From positions 20,765,473 through 20,829,472 of the forward strand of contig NC_060956.1 of NCBI RefSeq assembly GCF_910589235.1: DNA of 64,000 nt. Direction: 5' to 3'. How positions within the stretch are numbered: the stretch's first letter is position 1; each line of letters starts with the position of its first letter. The notes beneath the pieces were generated by a model, which made no database searches, was not told where the DNA came from, and worked only from the letters and a program-made list of their open reading frames with translations. Made by a program: the position numbers and the translations under genes. This document shows, in pieces, positions 53,833 to 64,000 of the stretch. The DNA comes from Vespa crabro. Taxonomy: Eukaryota; Arthropoda; Insecta; Hymenoptera; Vespidae.

Positions 53833-56414
53833 ATATGTATGTATGTATATATACTGCAATGACGAAGTAAGACGCAAAGCAAACGTCTTCTACGTCTACT
53901 TCGTCGATGGGCATAATATACCTATATGTATGATGGAAGAAGAAAAATTTCTCGAACGATATCAGGAAACGCTTTCCCGACATATCAATTTTCGCATTTT
54001 AGAGGATGACGACCGAAAGCGACGGTAACGTCAAAGAAATGCAATACGTATGCGTTTCCCGTGCCTACGAGAAGAAACCGAGTGACGTTGTCTCTCGACA
54101 GTCTCTTATTGCATTCCGCGCGTGTCGTTTTAAAACACACAAGCTCACCACCTACGTCCTAAAGGAAATAGCTTTTCCCTAGTGCTCGAAGATACTTTTC
54201 CCTACCGTTTTAAACAAAAGTGGAGAAAAAGAAAACCAACAAAAAAGAAACTAGAAAAAAGAAAAAAAAAGAAAACAGAACAGAAAAGAGAAGAGGAAAG
54301 AGCGATAAGGTATGAGAAGATCGGTACATTTACTCAACGAAGAAGCATATATTTCTATATTGTCAAAGAACGAACGAATTTTTGTGAATATGAATACGGG
54401 GAATAAAGAAAGGAAAAGACGAGCTAGAAAAAGGTAAAGGAAAAGAAGGATAGAGAAATGTTGAAAATAGATAGGAATGGGATAGGAAAAAAAAACAAAA
54501 AAAAAGAAAAAAAAAAGTGGGAAAAGAGTAAGGGAACCAAAAACCGAAAGAGCATAGAGAAAAGGGAAAATTCGCGAAGAGCATACTTGAATTTCTCGCT
54601 TGGCAAACGCGTACTCTGGGATGTACCTCGTAAAAAGCTCCTCTTCGGTACCTACTCCATAAACCTCGAAGCACCGGTACATTCATTCTAGTAACCGCTT
54701 CTCTTAATCGAACTCCCTACCGCCGCTGGCGGAGTAGCTTTTCTCGAGATTGCGGCTCGCTTGGAAAACTTTCCATGAAGAAGTCCACGAGGAAATTCGA
54801 ATTCGACCTCGAAAACGCGCGCTTACCTTTTACGATCTTTCCTTAGGACACGCGGAAAGTTTATTTGAAATCTTTTGTATCTAACAAACATTTCCTTTCC
54901 CTGGAGAGACAGAGAGAGAGAGAGAGAGAGAAGGATAGAGAGTCTCATCGAAAAGGAGATGCAACGTCGTACTTGTTCAATATCACGACAAAAACTACCT
55001 ACTTCTCCCATTAATCGTCTCGGTAATTATCGAAAAGAGATCAATCACTCGTACATTTTTCACGATCACGAATAAAAAGTAAAAAAAAAAAAAAAAATAA
55101 AAAAAAAATAAAAAGAAGAAAGGAAGAAAAAAAAAAGGAAATAACGAATGGATAATCCCAAAGAGATCGAAGCTATAGTTACATTGAAATCTTGCTTAGG
55201 AAGGAAGGAAGAAGATGGAGGAAGAGTAGAAGAAGAAGAAGAAGAAGGAGGAGGAGGAGGAGGAGGAGGAGGAGGAGGAGAAGAAACGTACATGAGGGCA
55301 TCGTTAACTTTTACGATAGATGGTACGATCGAATCGCAATTACCCGCGTCATCCTATTCTAAGATTTTCACGATCGATTATAAAATTTTATTACCGATAA
55401 AACGATCGAATTGCCGGCATAGAAATTCTTTATCATATATATTATCAACGATTAAATATTATCCTATGACATCTAAATACTTCTTCCTCTCAGTTCGTCT
55501 AGAATCAAGAATACGTATTACCTTAATCCATCTAATATTATTATTATCACGGAATATCGTGGTCACCTATCGTCATCCCTTAGCAATGGAATACGTGACT
55601 TTGAATTCAAACGTCCAAGGATCACAGTGAAATTCTGACGTCTCTACGTGAGCCGGCATTTCCTTTAACCCCATCTACCTGCTACTATTATACTATAATC
55701 GGGATCGTCAACAGGAGAGGCAAAGTGAAGCAACAGGATCTATTGTATTTCATTTCGCAGGAATATGACCGGCAGAAAACAAAAATTTTTTACACGATTT
55801 AACGTTATCACCGGAGCGAATGAAAGAAAGAAAGAAAAAAAGAAAGAAAGAAAGAAAGAAAGAAAGGAAAAAAAAACATTTAACGATAATAATAATGATA
55901 AAGGATGAAATACAATGAATGTGTTAAAACATCAATCGGATTTTCCTCGATAAAAACTACCGATGTTGTTACCAATGAACGAAATCTTCTTCTGGCATTT
56001 CAATCAGATTCGACCGGATAGATCGATCGATTGGTCGACAGATTAACCGATCGATCGATCGATCGATCGATCAAACATCCCGGAATGAGAAAATAAACGA
56101 TCAAATCCAAAGGACTTATCGGAATATAAAGAGAACGAAAAGAATAACTATTACTTTGTATATCTTTGTTATATGTATGCGGTGCGTGCATCCATACATA
56201 TGCCTGTCCTCTATGTATGCATGGTTCTGTGTATGTATATGTGTATGTGTAAAAAGAGAGGAAGATCGAATAATCGGGAATACAAAAGCCAAACCCAGAA
56301 GTTACGTCGTTGTGCATACCGCGTTTTGTTTCGCTCGTTACGTAAACCGAAATCACGGCAGAACGGTAACGACGAGTACGACTGCATAAATACTAGAATC
56401 GTTTCGCGCGCGCA

Positions 56415-56446
<32 letters not shown>

Positions 56447-56722
56447 GGAGAGAGATGTGGACTAATCAATTGCGTTCGAATCACAGAGAATTTTCAATGC
56501 GTTCAAACTCGAACGTGTACCTTCTCCCACGTTGTAATAGCAAACGCAGTATAGGAACTATAGAGAAAGGTACGATCGAAAAAGTATTGTCCCGAGAAAA
56601 TCGGTAAAAGAGAATCGATCGTTTCAACCGATGATCGTTGTTCTACTCTGTTCTGTTCTCTTCCGTTCTATTCTATTCTGTTATGTTCGTCTAGTCTACC
56701 TTTTACCCTTACTCCAACACCC

Positions 56723-56756
<34 letters not shown>

Positions 56757-56966
56757 CTCCTATTCCCTCCTACCCGTCCAAAACCCCCTTTCATTCCCGC
56801 CATCTCATCTCCTTTCGCGGTTTAACTCTCCCATGTGCATAATCGAAATTTAACGTTATCCGATGGCTCACGAATCGTCGATTAAGAGCCACGCGTTTAA
56901 ACGCATCGACGGCACACGAACTAAACGAGCATATCGTGGCTTGAAACATTGTAACGAGAGAGAGAG

Positions 56967-57031
<65 letters not shown>

Positions 57032-57398
57032 AAGAAAGAAAAATACAGAGAGAGGGAGGGAAGGTGATAGAGAAAGAAGAGAAGAAACAGGGGGAAATGA
57101 TAGAGCCGCAAGAAAGAGAGAGAGAGAGAGAGAAACACGGCTGGAATAATTTTCTCTTTTGTATTTTGTTCATGCCCGACTATGCTTGCTTGATCGAGAG
57201 TGTCTTCGATAACTCGGGGTAATAAAATAATTGATTATTTTTCACATGAAATGAAAATTGTCCTATGGATAATATAGCAGCATTCAATTTTTCTTTTTAT
57301 CCATCATTCCCCCTACTATTACTATCTTCCGTGGCTTTTCCGAACTCTCTTTATCTCTTTCTTTCTTTATCTCTCTATTTATTTATTTCTCTTTTTAT

Positions 57399-57433
<35 letters not shown>

Positions 57434-57591
57434 TCTCTTTCTCTCTCGATATCGTTTCCACGTGAGATTTTACTCTTGCCGATGAAAAAATAAAGTCCAT
57501 TGGTAAAGGTTTACAAGTGTTACCGATTGTAACCGATTATTTTGAATCGATGCTACGGATCAATTTCCCACGATAATACTTCCTCTTTCTT

Positions 57592-57630
<39 letters not shown>

Positions 57631-58069
57631 CTCTCTCTCTCTCTCTTTTTCTCTTTTGTTACTCTTTCGTTCTAAAAGGAAAAATGATCGGTAGAATTTT
57701 TATGACAGATTCGTATCGTGCGTATTCAATATAAAAAAAAAGAAAAAAAAAAAAAAAGAAAAAATCGATCGTCGGATCGGTCGGTCAACTCTAAGCCGAA
57801 CATACATACATACATCATTCGCAACGATAAACGAAAAAGGATACTCTGAATAAATTAATCTTTTAAAAATAACATACGTTCCTTCTCGGTAGATCCCAAT
57901 ATATTTTTTATTTTCCGAAAATCAATCGATGAATTTAAAATATAAAGGAAAAATCTTTATCGTGACATAGTATACATTAACGAATAAAATCTTTCGCCAC
58001 TCTGTCATTTCTATATCGGATTATAATATTAACTTCGTAAACAGTATTTTTATCAAATTTATCACATAC

Positions 58070-58100
<31 letters not shown>

Positions 58101-58334
58101 AGTGTATATATATATATGAAATTTTAACAGACGATGGGATGCAATTTGATTAATTACTTTAAAATTGATTTAATAATCAATCAATTTTTTCCATACTATT
58201 TTGATTACATTCAATCATAAATATATATACATATGTATATATATAGGTAGAAATATATCGTTCCAATGAATTAAAGGGAAAACTCGAGGAAGGATAAATA
58301 ACTCCATATATATATATATATACATATATATATG

Positions 58335-58338
<4 letters not shown>

Positions 58339-58382
<44 letters not shown>
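58339..58382. repeat. (AC)22 dinucleotide repeat, potential Z-DNA
   Basis: 44 nt of uninterrupted AC between two (TA) blocks. Confidence 0.9.
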
Positions 58383-58398
<16 letters not shown>

Positions 58399-58779
58399 TC
58401 ACTTCCATGTCCCGATCCAAGACACTTTAACTCGTCCAGAATTTATTCGTTAGCATGTAGCCGACACGCGATGTTGTAAGATCGTCCTCGCGTGTAAGGA
58501 ATTCCATCGCTCGAACGATCATTCATCTTTCTCTGTACGCGCCAAGAAAGCGTAAGACAAAAAGGAAATGGATCTAAGATGGTGGGGCCAAAGGAACGAA
58601 GGGAAGAATTGAGGACGAAGAGCAGTGCAGTTCGATGAGAGGGTGGGTGGATAGGTTTGGTGGCTTCGTAGATTGGAAGAATGGGAGAAGGAACGAACGG
58701 GGAGAGAGAGGTCTATGGGAGAGATGGTAAGAGGATTAAGGAGTGAGGGGGAGGAGAGAGATAGACAGATGGATAGAGA

Positions 58780-59110
58780 GACGTGGCGAATGCGTGCCTT
58801 GAATTTCGTGAGACCGATCGTTCGCTCCCAAGGGTCTTCATTAACGCCTTAATTAGAAGCGAATTCGAGCGATCGTCCACGAAACGGTATCCGAACATGC
58901 ATCTCGAGGACGTGTCCTTCTCATTAGTCTCGTCGCATTAACCGCACGAGACCCCTATTGCCTGCCATTCCTCACGGCCTCATTGTGCGGCACATCTCGT
59001 ATTCACTGTCAAATTAGTGCGCCCACGGTACGAGCGCGGTGCTAGCTAGCCTCCTAACGATTTGCCCGCCGGCGTGTTAAAGTTCGATCGTTAGTATCTG
59101 TTAAGTAGAT
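58780..59110. other. Complex, GC-richer island downstream of vein (possible regulatory element)
   Basis: About 330 bp of unique sequence that stands out from the flanking (GA) and poly-T tracts, with CCTTAATTAGAAG, GCACGAGACC-like and GCGCGGTGCTAGCTAG stretches. No credible coding frame. It could be a distal vein enhancer or belong to a neighbouring gene. Confidence 0.3.
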
Positions 59111-59359
59111 ACGTTCAAGTTGATCCAACTGATTCCCCTTAACCACCCACTAAACCGACCCATCTCTTTTGGTTATGTTCTTTGGTTCCTATGTTTTCTC
59201 TTTTTTTTTTCTCTTCTTTTCTTTCCCCTCCTCCCTTTTCTTTTCTTTTTCTGCGTTTTCTTTCTTGACTTTTCTTTTTTCCCACCTACTTCTCCTCTTC
59301 TTCTTCTTTATTCTTTTTTTTTTTTTTCTTTTTTTTTTAATTCAACTTTAGGGAACGAA

Positions 59360-59391
<32 letters not shown>

Positions 59392-60518
59392 GGAAAGAGA
59401 GAGATTCACTTTTAAGAGTAGAATTATTTTTATCAAGGATAATATTTATTTCAATTAAAAATCGATCGTAGTTATTTATCGTGTTCTAGTTTTAATCGAA
59501 AATCGAGAGAAATAATGGAATCAACTGTCAATAACGATATTCCGTTTCGATTCTAATTCCAATTGAATTAGATCGAAATAATATCGTGTTATCAGTGAGA
59601 GATAATGATTTATTGGTAAGAAGAGGAAAAAAAGAACGGCAGATACGAAATTACCGAGAAAATAGAAACGCCTTTGAAATCTTTTCTTTAAGAATTTGTG
59701 CACATTGATGGGGAAAAAATTGCTCGAGAACTTGGAACGTAGTGATAGGTGACATCTAACGATTTTTGAAAGACGGAAAAGACTGACTTTTGCATAAAGT
59801 ATTTTTGATAGGACACTGACGTGAACGTCAGATGAGGATACGGAGGATACATTGGATAATATCGAAATGATAAAATGTCACGATACTAAAAGAATAATTC
59901 TATTGCTTTTTAATGAGCCTAAGTAAAACGTTCTCGTACATCAACTGGATGTTTGTACTCGTCGACGATATAATTTCAACCAAAAATGAATGGAAATTAC
60001 ACCGTTGAATTGATAACGAATCTACATATATGTCCTATAAAGCGGCCACATAAATTTAATATCTATTGGGTGAATGTTTGGAAATAATTCAAGGACAAAT
60101 GAAAACGATCGGTACAATTACCGCACTATTAATGCCTTGAATTTCGATCGACCATCTAAATGGATTAATGCTTGGCTCGAATTACGTTTATTTGAACGAA
60201 TATGTCGGCCTTTTCGACGAGTAAATAATTTCTAATAGGTCTTTTTCGTTTATTTGACTAACAGCTAATATTGATTATCGTAAAATAGTTATTTCTCGCT
60301 AGGAAAAACTTCGTTTCACATCGACTAAGTATTCCTCAAATTCGTCGAACGGCGTAATTTATTTTTCCCTAGCAAGCAAACAAAAATGCTTTCAACGTTA
60401 GAACGGAAAGCGTGAAGAGGGGGGATAGGAGAGAGGGGTAGGAGGGGGATATAAGGGGGTAGGAGGGAGGGGTAGGGGGGAATTGAATTCAGCGATGATG
60501 ATAACACAAAAAAATATA

Positions 60519-60554
<36 letters not shown>

Positions 60555-61286
60555 AAAAAATTTACTGAAAGGCTACATCCACGTAATCGATTTCGATTAA
60601 AAGTATTAAAAGGAATTTCGGTAAAGTAATAAATTCGTTCGGCCAAATCGGAATCAAGCGTTTCGTGTTATCAAAATATAAAATCTATACGATAGTATAT
60701 TTTGATCTACAAAGGAGCGGAGATTTAATTTTCGATTCGTCGAAATTTAAAATGAACGTTTGTGAAAAGTATCAAAGAAGGACTCGTATTACCTAACTCG
60801 AGGCGTACTCCCGATAGAATTTCCAGAAAAATATTAGTAAACTTCGTAACTCATATCACTTTCACCTTAGCCATACTCGTATTCTTATGCAATGCGTATA
60901 CATATGTCAACTGTGTGTATGTGTGTCTGTGTGTGTATATAGTTGTTGAAAGGATGCAAAACTCAATTCGGTTAAAAAGTTCCACAACCGAGCGAGCCCG
61001 AAGCAAAACTTTGACTTTCCTCTTCCACTCTCCCGTGATTTCTTCGATACTCTACAAGCGAGTTGATCGTACTTAAATTCTACTGAAAGGAACGAAAAAA
61101 GAACTTCTATCCCACGAAAACTAATACATATATATTATACATATATATATATATATATACACACACATACACACACAATATACATACATAGATGCTATAA
61201 AACAAATTTTCTCGGCAATCGACTTTTCTTTTAAACGGATAAAGAAACGATATGATGCAACGAGTACTTAAACACAGACACACACA

Positions 61287-61324
<38 letters not shown>

Positions 61325-61333
<9 letters not shown>

Positions 61334-61410
61334 CGGCCACTGGAAGACATGTATTTATAAAAGTTATTTTCATTTTATATCATTCAATATTTCAATGGCC
61401 ACCCTGTATA
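61325..61410. mobile_element. 86-bp MITE-like inverted repeat
   Basis: The left end TATATAGGGCGGCCACTG (61325-61342) and the reverse complement of the right end, TATACAGGGTGGCCATTG (61393-61410), agree at 15 of 18 positions. The roughly 50 bp between them are AT-rich and non-coding. The left end abuts a (TA) tract, compatible with insertion at a TA dinucleotide as in Tc1/mariner-like elements, although no clean target duplication can be separated from the (TA) repeat. It may be a full miniature element or a remnant. Confidence 0.5.
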
Positions 61411-63053
61411 AGATCTTTTTCCAAAACGACAAACATTCTAAGTATTAACACATATTAAGAAATAATACTCTTCGATATAATGATATCGAACGTCAATGAA
61501 ATATATCACCTATTTCATCGAATAAAGATCTTATTTTAGAAACTTTTAATAATCGATTTGAATAATAGTCAGTATCAAAAAGGCGTATCTTGGCGGGCAC
61601 AATGTGTAAGTTGGAAAGACATTAGGTAGGGGCTAGGAAAATTATGCCGGGTCACACATCGACCGTGACGATACGACGGACGTTCGCATAATCGAACGAG
61701 AGAGCATTCGTTCGGTACGGTTAGCGACCTCCCACCACTACCACTACCACTATTACCACGTCTCTCCTCACCACTCCTCTCCTTTACCTCATCCCACTCT
61801 CAAAACTCGTGCATGTCGAACGTTCAGAGAGAGAGAAAGAGAGAGAGAGAGAACCAGCAGCCCATGAAGCAAGGTAGTTCGGATGCAAATCTTCGTCCAT
61901 TTTGCATTTTGTCATCCGTTCGACGAGTGGCATAGCGATGCGAGAGAAGAGCGTTACCGGCCGATTACACGAGAGTACCCTACAGGACAATGCGTTTATT
62001 TGCGTGTCTGATCCGATGAAAACGACCGATACCCCTATCTCCTCCTCCTCCTCCTTCCCCCCCTCGCCACTCTTCCACATCCCCTTCGAGCCCCCTCCCC
62101 CACTCCCCCGGTTGTATCCGACTTCTCGCGGTGAAACCGTTTTTAAACGACCCGTGTATATATGTATGTATGTATATGTCCCTCTACCTCCTGTAAATCC
62201 ACCTCGCGATCCTACCTGCCTTCCAATTTCCGCTTTACTTTGGAAATTTATATCCTGTCAACCGTACAATATAGTGATTTTAACATTCCACTGGTATTAA
62301 CAGATAGTATTATCTGTATACGCGTATATGTGTGTGTGTGTGTGTGTGTGTGCGTATGTGTGTCTATATGTGTGTATGTGTATCTGTGTATATATACATA
62401 GATATAAAAAGTTTAATTTATAAAATTATTAACATCGATCGTACGTAAATACAGAGATATAAAAAAATTATGAAAATAATCAGTATGTGAAAAGATTCGA
62501 TCGTATTAATAATTTTTATCGAATTTTTCTTTACTAATTTTGCATTTTAGATACAATTCTATTCGTATAAATATATGATATATAGGTAAACAATTAATAG
62601 TTTTTAGTACAAAGAAATTCAGAAGATCTGTATCTCTTCGATATTACGAAATAGGAATGATATAATAATCTCGTCAGTTGAAAATTTTCCTCGTTGTTTG
62701 AATCATTTTCACGTAAGAGTCGTAAAAGCAATGGCATCGGAGAATAAGGTGTGTCGTATATTCGAGGCCCTCTTTTGGCTCGCTTAATGCATCGCATTTA
62801 CGAGCATTTACAGGTCTCTCTCACTCTCTCTCTCTCTATCTTTCTCTCTTTCTCTCTTTCTCTCTCTATCTATCTTTTATCTTTTTCTCATTCGTATCTC
62901 CCAAATCCCGACGAATGACGTAATGCAAAATCAACGAAGATTTACATCCCATTTAGCTTGTTAGCTTTCCGCGATTGTTCACTGGTAAGGGCACTTTAAA
63001 TTTTCCGCCCTTCTCTAGTCGAACTAATTTGCAACGTTCCCCTTCCCCTCCCT

Positions 63054-63086
<33 letters not shown>

Positions 63087-63762
63087 TCTATCTATTTATC
63101 TATCTATCTATCTCTATTTTTCTTGCTTTTGAATAATCTCGCATTATGGAGGACAATTATGTGCCATCGATTCTTGCCTGGTGTTTCATCCATCATAAAT
63201 TCTGCGATCATAACGATACCATAGAACATTTAAATGAATGAAAATCTCATATTATTATCTAAAAACAAATAGATAATAATATTCAAACATTATTGAGGAT
63301 CTTACTCTTCAATCGATATAAAATCGATTTACAAACGATTGAACTTACGAAATCTTATACGTATATGCAAATATTGTATAAATTGTAACAAATACGTTAT
63401 TGCTTTTGATCGTAGGACGATTTTACGATAAAAACTCGATAAAAATTCGAACGTTACGGGATCGATGAAGGGAAACAAAAATAAAAGAAAAATAAAAAAA
63501 AGGAGAAGAAGAAGAAGAAGAAGAAGAAGAAGAAAAGGGAATCGCACGGTGGAGAACGATCGAAATGAACGAAGAAAAGGAAAAAAAAAAGAAAAAGAAA
63601 AGAAGAAAAAGAAAAAGAAAAAAGCAAAGAAAAAAAAGAGACTGAAACTACGAGGACTTGATCACGCGTTTTATGTCTTTTTGATGTGTCCTCAAGGCAA
63701 AGGGGAGAAAAAATATTTCATTTCTGTACGTTCGTAACACGCTTTTTTTCACCTATCCACAG

Positions 63763-63847
63763 GGTTATTATTGCAAAGGATACGTGCATTCGTATATACG
63801 CCTGAAGAGCTGGATAACAACGATGAATCCAACGAGGAACATGAGAA
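63763..63847 (+). CDS. Candidate exon of an unknown neighbouring gene
   Basis: A pyrimidine-rich tract ending tatccacag is followed by an 85-nt segment of complex sequence and then gtaaat, a possible donor. In one frame (two leading bases, 27 codons, two trailing bases) it reads LLLQRIRAFVYTPEELDNND and then ESNEEHE, an acidic hydrophilic peptide without low complexity, which stands out from the surrounding repeats. If the donor is not used, the frame ends at TAA 63849-63851, making it a possible terminal exon. The entry phase would fit splicing from vein exon A, but a separate downstream gene is more likely. A second frame is also open across the segment, and the coding call rests on appearance only. 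Confidence 0.3.
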
Positions 63848-63861
63848 GTAAATTAAAGCGG

Positions 63862-63962
63862 TCGTTCATTCGTTCATTCGTACGTTCGTACGTTCGTACG
63901 TTCGTTCGTTCGCTCGTTCGTTCGTTTCGTTTAGTTTCGTTTCGTTCGTCCTATCGTTCGTA
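63862..63962. repeat. Degenerate CGTT/CGTA tetranucleotide repeat
   Basis: About 100 nt of CGTTCATT, CGTACGTT and CGTTCGTT units, directly after the candidate exon at 63763-63847. Frames across it give Arg-Ser-Phe-Val repeats and are not coding evidence. Confidence 0.85.
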
Positions 63963-64000
63963 TAAATGAGACGGAGAGAAAGAGAGAGAGAGAGAGAGAG

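Larger units (their letters stand above)
52913..63762. other. Flanking DNA between the piggyBac-type element and the candidate exon
   Basis: I see no gene here. It is simple-repeat rich: (GA) near 52976-53010, poly-A near 53318-53334, GGA repeats near 55248-55280, GATC repeats near 56048-56072, (TA) near 56972-57006, (AC) 58339-58382, poly-A 60521-60551, (TA) 61292-61330, (TG) near 62331-62352. Complex stretches occur at about 58780-59110 and 61860-62040. Open frames such as 55148-55630 and 61902-62300 are built around repeats and show no domain. Confidence 0.6.

Noticed and set aside
55148..55630. 160-codon plus-strand frame with poly-Glu/poly-Gly
   Set aside because: The repeats are a (GGA) microsatellite and the flanks have no domain or splice support.
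56040..56072. GATC repeat as a regulatory cluster
   Set aside because: Simple tetranucleotide microsatellite; no further structure.
61902..62300. 132-codon plus-strand frame
   Set aside because: Pro/Ser-rich middle comes from C-rich low-complexity DNA and the end is a TATG/TG repeat; no domain.

Overview
This is eukaryotic, AT-rich, repeat-dense DNA from an arthropod, almost certainly an insect. CpG-containing motifs are common, introns exceed 20 kb and almost everything between exons is microsatellite or homopolymer tract. That style, together with the one gene I can name, suggests a hymenopteran (bee, wasp or ant); the order is an inference and I cannot place the species. Nothing bacterial is present: no operons, no CRISPR array, and no rRNA or tRNA that I could recognise.

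The window is dominated by the 3' half of one plus-strand gene, which I read as vein (vn), the neuregulin-like secreted ligand of the insect EGF receptor. Three coding exons join in frame through canonical splice sites. Exon A (7634-7776) encodes the C-terminal half of an Ig domain. Exon B (28425-28533) encodes a linker and the first four EGF cysteines. Exon C (49279-49405) encodes the last two EGF cysteines, a short tail and the stop. The intron inside the EGF domain lies between cysteines 4 and 5 in phase 2, the arrangement known for EGF-family ligand genes. The start codon, signal peptide and first half of the Ig domain lie upstream of this window. No transmembrane segment follows the EGF domain, so the product should be released directly.

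Region by region: 1-7633 is intron upstream of exon A, with a diverged tandem duplication near 5.2-5.5 kb. 7777-28424 and 28534-49278 are two introns of nearly equal length (20,648 and 20,745 bp) filled with (TA)n, (GA/CT)n, trinucleotide and poly-A/T tracts, with scattered islands of complex sequence that could be regulatory. 49406 to about 52.2 kb is 3' UTR and/or flank, strongly purine-rich on the plus strand. 52311-52908 is a clear short non-autonomous DNA transposon with TTAA flanks (piggyBac-type). The rest to 64000 is flanking DNA with an 86-bp MITE-like inverted repeat at 61325-61410 and a weak candidate exon at 63763-63847.

I found no convincing undescribed biological system. The items most worth checking are the piggyBac-type MITE, the orphan exon candidate near the right end, the purine-biased region after the vein stop, possible recursive-splice points, and a possible Ig-only vein transcript made by reading into the intron after exon A.
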